A DNA stretch of 36,192 nucleotides. Origin: an uncultured Prevotella sp. (GTDB lineage Bacteria; Bacteroidota; Bacteroidia; Bacteroidales; Bacteroidaceae). How positions within the stretch are numbered: the first letter of the stretch is position 1; every line of letters begins with the position of its first letter. A program made the position numbers and the translations under genes. This document shows positions 8,357-16,713 of this stretch, piece by piece. Location: the NCBI GenBank assembly GCA_900554695.1, contig USHV01000029.1, positions 1 to 36,192 of the forward strand. The letters are read 5' to 3'. Below the pieces are notes generated by a model. The model did no database searches. It was given only the letters and a program-made list of their open reading frames with translations, and was not told the origin of the DNA.

Positions 8357-9781
8357 ATGGTTAAGAATATTATATCCAAGCACTGCAGGCTGTTCACGGT
8401 TCTCATGACTGTTGTCCTGACGATGACAGGCATGGGTGCCACAGCCTCAGCAGAGAACAAAGTGGAGATTGCCGGTTTCAATATCCGCTATGGAGAGACA
8501 AAACTCATCGACGTGTGTCTTTCCAACGACGACCTCATCGGAGCACTGCAGATGGACATCCACATGCCCGACGAACTGAGATGTAATCCTTCCGAACTCA
8601 CACGCAACGACCAGCGCATAAGCCGCGAAAGCCATTCCATCTACATGCAGGAGCAGAATGCACGCGACGAACAGGGCCGCCGTGTGTACAAACTGCTCAT
8701 TCTCCCCGTGCCGTTCGAGACTGCCGACTTCGCAGGCAACAGCGGAGCGCTTGTATCCTTCCCCGTAACAGCCGTAAAGGAATTTTCCGCACCGGTCGAG
8801 ATTGAAGTAACCAACATCGTGGGAAGCAACAGTCACGCCGACCCGGGAACCGGTCTTTCGCCGAGATTCGACATCGCCGACTACACATGCAGCGTATCGC
8901 CCGATGCCGGACGCGTATTCTTCGAGACTGAGAAAATGGCTATGAAGACCGACGGATCGTTCAGAAAAGTGAGCGTGATGCTCAACAACAACATCACCGT
9001 AAGAGGCATGCAGGCTGTCATCACACTGCCGCAGGGAGTCACCATAGAAACAAGAGAAAGCAGCGACAAGCCTAAGTTCGAATACGGCGAGCGAGTACCG
9101 CAGAACCTCTCAATAACCTCAAGCTACGACGAAGAGGGACGTCTGCACATCATTATGACTGGCATCACCACTGAATCTATCGAAGGAAGCAATGGCATGA
9201 TATTCGCCTTCAACGTGAAAGCCGACGAGAGCCTGCCTCTCACATCAGAAATAACAATGAGCGACATCGTGCTGGCCGACAAGGACGGCAGCTCGTTCCA
9301 TGTAGATGACGATAACGTGAAGGTGGAAATTACAAACTCATTCATGGCGCATTATACACCGGCTATGGAGACCATAGGTTCGCTCCGCACAAAGCTTCAG
9401 GAGACAAAGGACGCCATAGACGAGCAGTGTCCGGACGTAAAGGACAGCCAGGCGATAACAGATGCCGAGAATGCTGTGGCACAGATGATAGACGATCTAC
9501 AGGCAGCTGTGGAGAACGCATACAACGACTACACACTGGCCGACAGCTATGAAAGCCTCATGGCAACGGCAACAGACATAGAGGCTGCCATCACCAAACT
9601 GCTTGAGGACGCTCTGCAGGCACAGGATGACTATACCACAGGCATATCTTCAGTCACAAGCGACAAGGAGATAACAGGCATCTACTCCATCACAGGCGAG
9701 GAAGTCACAACAACAGTGAAAGGCAACGCCTATATCGTGAAATATTCTGACGGCTCTGCCAGAAAGATTTTCGTAAAATAA
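8357..9781 (+). CDS. Exported protein with two cohesin-like modules and sorting tail
   Basis: The protein has 474 residues. A signal peptide ends at about A32 (TASA). Two beta-rich modules follow, at about 33-160 and 175-315. The second contains LNNNITVRGMQAVITLPQGV, a pattern shared with the C-terminal module of the giant protein upstream (LNN...G.Q...LP.GVT). These resemble the cohesin/carbohydrate-binding-module fold. Residues 340-430 are helical, in the style of the giant protein's stalk. The final 32 residues (from GIYSITGEE) form a tail like that of the giant protein, so both are probably exported and anchored by the same route. The 105-base gap after the giant gene holds a hairpin but no clear promoter, so the two are probably co-transcribed. 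The natural inference is that a cohesin-like module here receives the dockerin of the giant protein. The modules are divergent, so binding is a hypothesis. Confidence 0.75.
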   Translation: MVKNIISKHCRLFTVLMTVVLTMTGMGATASAENKVEIAGFNIRYGETKLIDVCLSNDDLIGALQMDIHMPDELRCNPSELTRNDQRISRESHSIYMQEQNARDEQGRRVYKLLILPVPFETADFAGNSGALVSFPVTAVKEFSAPVEIEVTNIVGSNSHADPGTGLSPRFDIADYTCSVSPDAGRVFFETEKMAMKTDGSFRKVSVMLNNNITVRGMQAVITLPQGVTIETRESSDKPKFEYGERVPQNLSITSSYDEEGRLHIIMTGITTESIEGSNGMIFAFNVKADESLPLTSEITMSDIVLADKDGSSFHVDDDNVKVEITNSFMAHYTPAMETIGSLRTKLQETKDAIDEQCPDVKDSQAITDAENAVAQMIDDLQAAVENAYNDYTLADSYESLMATATDIEAAITKLLEDALQAQDDYTTGISSVTSDKEITGIYSITGEEVTTTVKGNAYIVKYSDGSARKIFVK

Positions 9782-9797
9782 ATAACAAGTTATCACC

Positions 9798-9836
9798 GAT
9801 AAGCAGTGTATATCCCGCCGATATGCATTGCTTATC
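9798..9836 (+). terminator. Terminator after cohesin-like gene
   Basis: A 17-base stem with a few G-U or mismatched positions pairs 9798-9814 with 9820-9836 around the loop CCGCC. It is followed by an A-rich rather than T-rich stretch. It lies 17 bases after the stop codon. Confidence 0.55.
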
Positions 9837-9919
9837 ATAAAAAAGCCCGAACAACCGGTATTTTTTTCATAGAAGCATATGTTCTGCATGAGCATGTGAA
9901 TACACAACTCTAATAGAAG

Positions 9920-9970
9920 GAGGGCCGTTCCGTCACAAATCATAATGACAGGAACGGCCTCTTCTTTTGT
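9920..9970 (+). terminator. Second hairpin terminator after cohesin-like gene
   Basis: The GGCCGTTCC arm within 9920-9935 pairs with GGAACGGCC within 9946-9961. The T-rich tail TTCTTTTGTCTTTT follows at once. This is the better match to an intrinsic terminator for the cohesin-like transcript. Confidence 0.65.
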
Positions 9971-10224
9971 CTTTTCCCCTCATCCGCCGACGATTCTCCT
10001 ACCCCATAATCAGGCACAGCCGCACCGCAGATCCGTCCTGTTCTGTAAGCCGCAGACACCGGTAAAACTGCATATTCATACAGTTTCGGTAGTAAAATAT
10101 TTTGACAAAATAAATTCGTGAAATAGAAAACGGATAACCACGAAATGGGCTTTTTCAGCCGGATGATTCTTTAACGACACGTCGGTTTTACCCTTCCGAA
10201 AGGCATAAAAAATCAGTCGGTTTT

Positions 10225-10335
10225 GCGAAATGGGCTTTATTGCATTGCGAAATGGGCAATATCGGAGCATGATATTGGGCATATCGCAGCACGAAATGGG
10301 CCATATCAGAGTGCGAAATGGGCCATTTCGCAACG
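10225..10335. repeat. 22-base degenerate tandem array A
   Basis: Five units start at about 10225, 10247, 10270, 10291 and 10313. Each begins with a form of GCGAAATGGGC and continues with about 11 bases resembling CATATCGCAGT. The last unit reads GCGAAATGGGCCATTTCGC, an almost perfect palindrome. A lone half unit is at 10141-10150. Related arrays lie at 20017-20126 and 30316-30440. Confidence 0.8.
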
Positions 10336-10657
10336 CCATACGATGTGCTTCGGTTTGTCGAAAAATGCAAACCGCTGACTGACAAGCACTTGCGCAAACC
10401 GCTCAAAACTCGCGTATTTGCGGCCAAAAGTTTTGCGGTGCGAAATAAGTGGCTTAATTTTGAGTTGAGGAAAAATATTTATGCATAAAAACTGCATATC
10501 TGTATATTCATGCAATTTTATCTTTTATCAGCCCCACACGCCATGAGGCTATGCCGGCAGCGCGCCGGCCACCGGTCCGTACATACATCGCCACGCACCG
10601 TTACCGCGTCCGGCGACATCCTTTTTTACGTCCACACAGACTCGTTCCGACTGAAAT

Positions 10658-11635
10658 TCATCTCCTGCCTCGCGACAGACGCATCCTGCCCGTGAGCCCG
10701 AACAGCAATGCGTATATCACGAATCCGCTCGCAAGTCCCACTAACGAGTCGATGGCATAGTGGGCCTGGATATATACCGTGGACAGGCACAGCAGCACAT
10801 AGAACGGCACCAGCACCCATACGAGCGCCTTGCTGCGGCTGTGAGCGGCAAGCATCATCAGTATGGTTGCCACTCCTACGTGCGAGCTCGGGAACGCTGC
10901 CGTTGGCCGTTCGCCGGCTGCCTTGGCTCCCTCCACCATGGCGTAGAACGTGCCGTCGGTGTAACCCGGTGTGGGCAGACACTCGCGGTGGGTGTTGAAA
11001 TAATACTGTACGTCGGGGAATATTCCTGCCGCTGCCTTGTCAAGACCTATCGCCTTATAATAATAGGTAGGGCCGGTGACGGGCACGAAAACGAATATCA
11101 GATAATAGATGAAGAACGCCGTCAGCACGATGAAGGCGCAACGCTCGAACTCTTCGTAACGGCAGAAGAAATAGAAAAACACCACCAGTGCTATCATAGG
11201 ATAATAGGAGGCGTAGCCAAGGCTCATAAGCTCGCTGAAGACCGGCGACGAGAAATGAGTGGCAAACACGAGGGCAGGCTGGAAACCGAACACCCACTGC
11301 TCGAAAGAAGCGAACACGTGGTCGAGATTGGGGAACACACGGTTAAGCTCATACGTGTCGGGATACCACCAGGAGAGCAGCACTATCTGCGTGATTACGC
11401 GCGCCGCGCGGGTCAGCCGGCACGGCACGAGTCTATATACCACCCACAGCGCCACGATGGTTGCCAGCACACGCATGCGTCCGAGCACCATGGCCTCGGG
11501 ATTGACGCTCTTGGTGTAGGTAAACAGCAGCACCACAAGCGTTAGCGCAGTATATGCCACGACAGCCCACTCCACGGCCAACAGACCGCGCACGGGCTTT
11601 TTTTCAATCTCGAATAGTTTCTTTATGTAGTTCAT
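10658..11635 (-). CDS. PAP2-family membrane phosphatase or lipid transferase
   Basis: The protein has 325 residues with about six membrane segments (roughly 22-40, 54-70, 80-90, 143-160, 165-187 and 255-315). PAP2 motifs are visible: R243-P, P249-SSH-V-G (His252) and H292-YAID295. These place it with phosphatidate phosphatases and the related AUR1-type inositol phosphorylceramide synthases, which transfer or hydrolyse phospho-head groups at the membrane. The region between residues 188 and 245 is longer than in small PAP2 enzymes and contains GPTYYYK, a feature of the AUR1-like branch as I recall it. It is the last gene of a three-gene minus-strand operon, 7 bases after an SDR-family enzyme. 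A role in phospholipid or sphingolipid head-group chemistry is inferred; the substrate cannot be read from the sequence. Confidence 0.75.
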   Translation of the reverse strand: MNYIKKLFEIEKKPVRGLLAVEWAVVAYTALTLVVLLFTYTKSVNPEAMVLGRMRVLATIVALWVVYRLVPCRLTRAARVITQIVLLSWWYPDTYELNRVFPNLDHVFASFEQWVFGFQPALVFATHFSSPVFSELMSLGYASYYPMIALVVFFYFFCRYEEFERCAFIVLTAFFIYYLIFVFVPVTGPTYYYKAIGLDKAAAGIFPDVQYYFNTHRECLPTPGYTDGTFYAMVEGAKAAGERPTAAFPSSHVGVATILMMLAAHSRSKALVWVLVPFYVLLCLSTVYIQAHYAIDSLVGLASGFVIYALLFGLTGRMRLSRGRR

Positions 11636-11642
11636 TTCTGTG

Positions 11643-12641
11643 TCATAACCATTTGTTGTCCTTATACCACGCCACGGTCTCCTTCACTCCGCGGTCGAGC
11701 TGATAGTGCGGATGATAGCCCAGCTCGTCGAACGTCGGCTCCACGTCGCAGCGCCAGTTGCGCTGACGCAGTATGTGATACTTGTCGTTGTTGAGCGGTG
11801 TGGGGCGGCCCGTGATGTGGCTTATGCGCTCGCCTGCCCACGTTATGAGGCGCAGCATCCACAGCGGAGCCACTATGCGCACCATCCACGGATTGCCCAG
11901 CTCGCGGCGCAGCAGATTGCTGAAGTCGGCCGACGAATACACCTGACCGTCGGTGAGGAAATATCTCCGGCCGCTCATTCCACGGTCGAAAGCGAGGAAC
12001 ACGGCCTGCACCACGTCCTTCACATAGACGAAAGTGATGTCCTGACGCCTGAATCCTACGGCAAAGTCAACGTGCGAGGCGATGCTCTTGGCCATCAGGA
12101 AATAGTCGGTCTCACGCGGACCGTAAACGCCCGTGGGGCGCAATATGATGTAAGGGAAGTCGTTGCCTATCGACTCGAGATAGCGTTCGGCCTCCAGCTT
12201 GCTGCGGCCGTATGCCGTGTTGGGGCGCGGAATGTCGTCGTCGGTTATGTCGCGGTAGGGTTGACGCTCGCACACGGCGCCGAACACGCTGAGCGAACTC
12301 AGGAACACGAACCGCTTTATAGGCATCGACAGCTCCAGCAGCGCGTCCACCAGATGTTTCGTTCCCTCGGTGTTCACACGGCGGAAATCGTCGCGGTGCA
12401 GACACTTCGTCACTCCGGCGGCATGCACCACATAGTCGAACGTGTGGCCCTCAAGCCGGCTTTTCAGCTTCTCGGTCGACGAGAAGTCGAGCTCAATGAA
12501 GTTTATGCGCTTGTCGGTGAGATAACGGCGCGAACTTGTAGACCTCACCGCGGCCCACACGTCCATGCCACGGCGCAGCGCTTCTTCAACGATAAAGCTG
12601 CCGATGAAGCCGCTTGCGCCGGTTATTAGGATTTTGCTCAT
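11643..12641 (-). CDS. NAD(P)-dependent epimerase/dehydratase (extended SDR)
   Basis: The protein has 332 residues. An N-terminal Rossmann motif GASGFIG (G8, G11, G14) binds NAD(P). The catalytic pair is Y144-xxx-K148 (AYGRSKLEAER), with serine near 115-118 (FLSSLSVFG). The family covers sugar-nucleotide epimerases, 3-beta-hydroxysteroid dehydrogenase-like enzymes and bacterial ceramide reductases. It is 7 bases upstream of a PAP2-family membrane enzyme and 35 bases after a cation transporter gene in the same operon. The PAP2 neighbour makes a lipid substrate plausible, but a sugar substrate is equally compatible with the motifs. Confidence 0.8.
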   Translation of the reverse strand: MSKILITGASGFIGSFIVEEALRRGMDVWAAVRSTSSRRYLTDKRINFIELDFSSTEKLKSRLEGHTFDYVVHAAGVTKCLHRDDFRRVNTEGTKHLVDALLELSMPIKRFVFLSSLSVFGAVCERQPYRDITDDDIPRPNTAYGRSKLEAERYLESIGNDFPYIILRPTGVYGPRETDYFLMAKSIASHVDFAVGFRRQDITFVYVKDVVQAVFLAFDRGMSGRRYFLTDGQVYSSADFSNLLRRELGNPWMVRIVAPLWMLRLITWAGERISHITGRPTPLNNDKYHILRQRNWRCDVEPTFDELGYHPHYQLDRGVKETVAWYKDNKWL

Positions 12642-12676
12642 TTCTACGGTCAGTTGACTTTAAGTGATAAATCGTC

Positions 12677-13600
12677 TCATTTGGACGGGTCCTGATAGTC
12701 GCCGTCCACCTTGAGTGGCTCCACATGTATGTTCACATGAGTGAGGTTGCCGAACCGCTCGCGCAGCCGTCGCTCTATGTTTGTGGCGTGCTCATGGGCA
12801 GCATACAACGAGAGTTGCCCCGGCATGCGTATGTGCATTTCTATGGCATACAGGCTTCCGATGCGCCGCGTGCACAGATGGTGTATGCCGCTCACGTCGG
12901 GCTCGTCGGTAGCAATGCTTATAATCTCGTTCTTGATGTTCTCGGGCAGGCTCTCCTCGAGCAGCTCACCGGTGGCGTTGCGCACCAGAGTGTAGGCCGC
13001 GCGTATGATGAGCAGGCCCACGATGGCGGCAGCTATCGGGTCGAGCACCGTCCACTTCTCACCCAGAATGATTGCTCCGCCGATACCTATTGTGGTACCT
13101 ATCGACGAGAGGGCGTCGCTGCGGTGGTGCCATGCGTTGGCAATGAGCACCTGAGAATCGAGCTTGCGGCCCGCCTTGACGGTCACCCTGAATGTTATCT
13201 CCTTCACGACGATGCTCACCACTGCTGCCACGAGCGCTATGACGCCCGGACTTTCTATGACTTTGCCGTTGAAGAAATCGATCACTGTCGACACTCCCTC
13301 GATGCAGATCATGGCACCGGTGGCAAACAGCACGGCGCCGATGATGGCAGTGGCGAGTGTCTCATACTTGCCGCGACCGTAGTCATGGCCATAATCCTGA
13401 GGCTTGCTGCTCAGCTTTACAAAAACGAGCACCACAATGTCGGTCAGGAAATCGGAAAGCGAGTGTGCGGCGTCTGCTATCATGGCAGCCGATCCGCCCA
13501 CGATTCCGGCAATAAACTTGAACACGAGCAGCACCACGTTGGCCAAGCCGCCAAGCAGTGTCACTTGATAAATCTTATGCTCACGCTCATCTGTTTTCAT
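12677..13600 (-). CDS. Cation diffusion facilitator family metal exporter
   Basis: The protein has 307 residues. Six membrane segments precede a cytoplasmic C-terminal domain (about 210-300). The metal site is visible in segment 2 (D43-AA-H46-SLS-D50) and segment 5 (H158-HRS-D162). HxxxD at both places is typical of zinc-type members. The conserved YGHDYGRGKYE loop (70-80) follows segment 2. These proteins are proton-driven antiporters that remove Zn, Fe, Mn or similar divalent ions from the cytoplasm. It is the first gene of the three-gene operon. A -7 box lies just upstream at 13623-13631. The metal is not certain. Confidence 0.88.
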   Translation of the reverse strand: MKTDEREHKIYQVTLLGGLANVVLLVFKFIAGIVGGSAAMIADAAHSLSDFLTDIVVLVFVKLSSKPQDYGHDYGRGKYETLATAIIGAVLFATGAMICIEGVSTVIDFFNGKVIESPGVIALVAAVVSIVVKEITFRVTVKAGRKLDSQVLIANAWHHRSDALSSIGTTIGIGGAIILGEKWTVLDPIAAAIVGLLIIRAAYTLVRNATGELLEESLPENIKNEIISIATDEPDVSGIHHLCTRRIGSLYAIEMHIRMPGQLSLYAAHEHATNIERRLRERFGNLTHVNIHVEPLKVDGDYQDPSK

Positions 13601-13923
13601 AATTCTGTTATTATAAACGGATGCAAATTTAAGTATTTTAATTCATAATACGTTCTTCTATTCATTATTTTATATAAAACGGAATATTTAATGCAAAATT
13701 ATCGTAACGGAAACAAGCTATCTCAGATTTATTTTGTTTATTTGCATATACATATCGTCGGGACATGCGCCAATGACTCCGAAGCGATAAGGCAAGGCCG
13801 CGGCAACAGGACGGAAAAGCCGTAACAGCACGGCTGAAAAGCATTTACCGCAATACGGAAAAACCCAAAACACAATGCGCCGACGGCACATCGGCCGGCC
13901 CGACAACTAAAAACCACAACATT
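13601..13923. other. Divergent intergenic region between metal exporter and rnr
   Basis: No gene is seen. A minus-strand -7 box for the exporter lies at 13623-13631. The half nearer rnr has a run of short GC-rich inverted pairs (for example GCCG/CGGC around 13818-13835) but no clear TAnnTTTG box, so the rnr promoter was not located. Confidence 0.5.
13623..13631 (-). promoter_or_regulatory. -7 promoter box for metal exporter operon
   Basis: On the minus strand this reads TAAATTTGC, a full match to TAnnTTTG(C), 23 bases before the start codon. No TTTG is seen 19-20 bases upstream. Confidence 0.55.
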
Positions 13924-16119
13924 ATGGCAAAAGGAAAAAAAGGCGGAAAACGCCTGTCAAGGAAGCAGCTTTCTGAGAAGCTCGAAGGATTTTTCTCTTC
14001 ACAACCAGACAAGAAATTCAGTTTTAAGGAGATATTCCGCGCACTCCATCTTGACACTCACCCCCTCAAGATGCTCGCCATCGACATCATGGAGGAGATG
14101 GCATGGGACGACTACCTCACAAAAGTGAGCGACAACTCCTACCGGCTTAATACCAAAGGACAGGTGCAGGAGGGCACGTTCCAGCGCAAACAGAACGGAA
14201 AGAACTCGTTCATACCCGACGACGGCACCAAGCCTATATTCGTTGCGGAACGCAACTCAATGTGGGCGCTCACGGGAGATAAGGTTAGGGTGTCGGTAAT
14301 GGCGCGCCGACAGAAACACATAAAGGAGGCGCAGGTAATCGAGATAATACAGAGAGCCAAGGACAAATTCGTGGGTAAGCTGCGCTCCGACAACGACATC
14401 ACATATCTCATAACGCAGGACGGCACTCTGCCGGGAGGCATAATAATCCCGCGCCGCAAGCTGAAGGGTGGAAAAGACGGCGACAAGGCCGTGGTGAAAA
14501 TCATTCAATGGCCCGACAGCGAGAACCGGAGCATGATCGGCGAAGTGGTTGATGTGCTCGGACCGACGGGCGACAACGACGTTGAGATGAACACCATCCT
14601 CGCGCAGTATGGCCTGCCCTACAAATATCCTAAGGCTGTGGAAGACGCCGCCGACAAGATATCGTGCGAGATAACCGAGGAGGATCTGAAGGAGCGCGAG
14701 GACTTCCGCGACGTCTTCACGTGCACCATCGACCCGCACGACGCCAAGGACTTCGACGACGCTCTGTCCATCAGACGGCTCGACAACGGCCTGTGGGAGG
14801 TGGGAGTGCACATAGCCGATGTGTCGCACTACGTGAAAGAGGGTTCCATAATAGACAAGGAGGCGCAGAAACGTGCCACGAGTATCTACCTCGTCGACCG
14901 CACAATACCTATGCTTCCGGAGCATCTCTGCAACTTCGTATGCTCTCTTCGCCCCGACGAGGAGAAGCTATGCTACAGTGTTATATTCAATCTCGACGAC
15001 GAGGCGACGGTGAAGAGCTACCGCATTGTGCACACCGTCATACGCAGCAACCGCCGCTATGCCTACGAGGAAGTGCAGCAACTGCTCGAGGACAACGGCG
15101 TGGTTGACGGCACGGGCGAGCCTGCTCCCGCTCCGGGAAAGGACGGATACAAGGGCGAGAACGCCGAGAATCTCATCACGCTCGACCGTCTTGCCAAGAA
15201 GTTGCGCAAGGCTCGGTTTGACAACGGAGCCGTGAAGTTCGACCGCGAGGAGCTTCATTTCGACATAGACGAGAAGGGAAAGCCTGTGCGCTGCTACTTC
15301 AAGAGGTCGAAGGATGCCAACAAACTCATCGAGGAATTCATGCTTCTTGCCAACCGCACGGTGGCAGAGAGCGTGGGAAAGGTGAAGAAGGGTGTCAAGG
15401 CGAAGACTCTGCCATACCGTATTCACGACAATCCCGACCCGCAGAAGCTGGAGACTCTGCGCGAATTTATCGTAAAATTCGGCTACAAGCTCAAGACCGA
15501 GGGCACCAAGGGAGCAACGGCGCGGTCGCTCAACAAGCTCATGGACGACTGCCAGGGAAAGAAGGAACAGAACCTCATTCAGACCGTAGCGCTGCGCGCA
15601 ATGATGAAGGCGAAATACTCTACTCACAACATCGGACACTTCGGACTGGCGTTCGAATACTACACTCACTTCACTTCGCCTATCCGACGCTATCCCGACA
15701 CGATGGTACATCGCCTGCTAACACGCTACCAGCAGGGCGGACGCAGCGCCAACCGCGAGCACTACGAGGAGCTGTGCGAGCACTCGAGCGAGATGGAACA
15801 GATAGCCGCCAACGCCGAACGCGACTCAATCAAGTACAAGGCAGTGGAGTTCATGAGCGACAAGATAGGCAATGTCTATGACGCGCACATCAGTGGTCTG
15901 CAGTCGTATGGCATATACTGCGAGATCGACGAGAACCATTGCGAGGGACTGGTGCCAATGCGCGACCTCAACGATGACTACTATGACTTTGACGAACGCA
16001 ACTATTGTCTCGTCGGACGCCACCGCCATCACAAGTATCAGTTGGGCGACCCGATACGCATAAAAGTGGCTTCTGCCAATCTGGAGAAGAAACAGCTCGA
16101 CTTCACCCTGGCCGAATGA
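13924..16119 (+). CDS. rnr: Ribonuclease R
   Basis: The protein has 731 residues, usual for RNase R. A Lys-rich N-terminus and winged-helix region (to about 75) is followed by cold-shock domains (about 80-240). The RNB catalytic domain begins near residue 269 with DPHDAKDFDDA, whose aspartates bind the two metal ions, and ends with HFTSPIRRYPD. A C-terminal S1 domain (about 640-730) follows. The enzyme degrades structured RNA from the 3' end and helps in rRNA quality control. The gene is upstream of rbfA on the same strand, separated by a 255-base region with its own promoter-like repeats. A small hairpin (ATGCCG/CGGCAT, 16119-16135) overlaps the stop codon and may end the transcript. Confidence 0.95.
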   Translation: MAKGKKGGKRLSRKQLSEKLEGFFSSQPDKKFSFKEIFRALHLDTHPLKMLAIDIMEEMAWDDYLTKVSDNSYRLNTKGQVQEGTFQRKQNGKNSFIPDDGTKPIFVAERNSMWALTGDKVRVSVMARRQKHIKEAQVIEIIQRAKDKFVGKLRSDNDITYLITQDGTLPGGIIIPRRKLKGGKDGDKAVVKIIQWPDSENRSMIGEVVDVLGPTGDNDVEMNTILAQYGLPYKYPKAVEDAADKISCEITEEDLKEREDFRDVFTCTIDPHDAKDFDDALSIRRLDNGLWEVGVHIADVSHYVKEGSIIDKEAQKRATSIYLVDRTIPMLPEHLCNFVCSLRPDEEKLCYSVIFNLDDEATVKSYRIVHTVIRSNRRYAYEEVQQLLEDNGVVDGTGEPAPAPGKDGYKGENAENLITLDRLAKKLRKARFDNGAVKFDREELHFDIDEKGKPVRCYFKRSKDANKLIEEFMLLANRTVAESVGKVKKGVKAKTLPYRIHDNPDPQKLETLREFIVKFGYKLKTEGTKGATARSLNKLMDDCQGKKEQNLIQTVALRAMMKAKYSTHNIGHFGLAFEYYTHFTSPIRRYPDTMVHRLLTRYQQGGRSANREHYEELCEHSSEMEQIAANAERDSIKYKAVEFMSDKIGNVYDAHISGLQSYGIYCEIDENHCEGLVPMRDLNDDYYDFDERNYCLVGRHRHHKYQLGDPIRIKVASANLEKKQLDFTLAE

Positions 16120-16201
16120 TGCCGCCTGACGGCATTATCTGCAAGACATAAAGCGTGTGTGTGAGGAAAAATAAACGTCTATTTATTTCTTCATACACAC
16201 G

Positions 16202-16350
16202 GTTTGCACTATCTTTGCATAAGATTTACTGCACTCGGGAAATTAAGAACAAGTTCTCTTTCCGCTCGTTTGCACTATCTTTGCATAAGATTTGCTGCAC
16301 TCGGGAATCAGAGAGAATACTCTCATTCCGCTCGTTTGCCAAATCTTTGC
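16202..16350 (+). repeat. 66-base tandem promoter module before rbfA
   Basis: GTTTGCACTATCTTTGCATA occurs at 16202 and 16268, and a shorter form (GTTTGCCAAATCTTTGCATT) at 16334, each 66 bases apart. The first two contain TATCTTTGC (16210-16218, 16276-16284), a perfect -7 box; the third has AATCTTTGC (16342-16350), 24 bases before the rbfA ATG. Between boxes lies CTGCACTCGGG and a hairpin. Hairpin 1 pairs GGAAA/TTTCC and AGAAC/GTTCT (16238-16263). Hairpin 2 pairs GGAAT/ATTCC and GAGAG/CTCTC (16304-16329). Confidence 0.85.
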
Positions 16351-16374
16351 ATTCAAAACAACAACACATAAATT

Positions 16375-16713
16375 ATGCAAGAAACAAGACAAAACCGCAT
16401 AGCAAGACTCCTGCAAAAGGAGTTGAGCCTCATATTCCAGTCGCAGACACGTATGATGCACGGCGTGATGGTGAGCGTGACACGCTGCCGCGTATCGCCC
16501 GACCTGAGCATCTGCACTGCCTATCTCAGCATCTTCCCATCGGAGAAGAGCGACGACATGATCAAGAACATAAGGGCCAACGAGCGCACAATACGCTATG
16601 AGCTCGGCACGAGAGTGCGCAACCAGCTGCGCATCATCCCTGAACTGAGATTCTTCATAGACGACTCGCTCGACTACATTGAGCACATAGACGAACTGCT
16701 TGGCAAGAAATGA
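16375..16713 (+). CDS. rbfA: Ribosome-binding factor A
   Basis: The protein has 112 residues, standard for RbfA. It opens with the usual QNRIARLLQKELSLIF helix, has a central KH-like fold and ends with the characteristic ELRFFIDDSLDYIEHIDELL. RbfA binds the 30S subunit and assists late maturation of the 16S rRNA 5' end, particularly in the cold. The stop codon overlaps the next ATG (ATGA), so translation of the permease gene is coupled. The upstream tandem promoter modules are described separately. Its place after rnr, also an rRNA-processing gene, fits a functional grouping. Confidence 0.93.
   Translation: MQETRQNRIARLLQKELSLIFQSQTRMMHGVMVSVTRCRVSPDLSICTAYLSIFPSEKSDDMIKNIRANERTIRYELGTRVRNQLRIIPELRFFIDDSLDYIEHIDELLGKK

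Larger units (their letters stand above)
9782..10657. other. 876-base intergenic region with terminators and 22-base array A
   Basis: No gene is supported. In order it holds a hairpin terminator (9798-9836), a second hairpin with T-rich tail (9920-9961), TTTTGACAAAAT at 10100-10111, the 22-base array (10225-10335), the motif CGCGTATTTGCG at 10411-10422 and AT-rich sequence. AAAACTGCATAT occurs at 10064-10075 and again at 10488-10499, flanking the block as a direct repeat. GCAAACCGCT occurs twice, 27 bases apart, at 10367 and 10394. Confidence 0.6.

Noticed and set aside
1784..9781. Locus as a cellulosome
   Set aside because: Dockerin and cohesin-like modules are present, but no glycoside hydrolase, carbohydrate esterase or scaffold with many cohesins is in the window.
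10225..10335. 22-base arrays as CRISPR
   Set aside because: There is no constant repeat separated by unique spacers, the period is too short, the units are degenerate throughout, and no cas genes are present.
16155..16601. Plus-strand open frame across the rbfA promoter repeats
   Set aside because: It is created by the 66-base repeat being a multiple of three. It overlaps rbfA in another frame and its translation is itself a repeat artefact.
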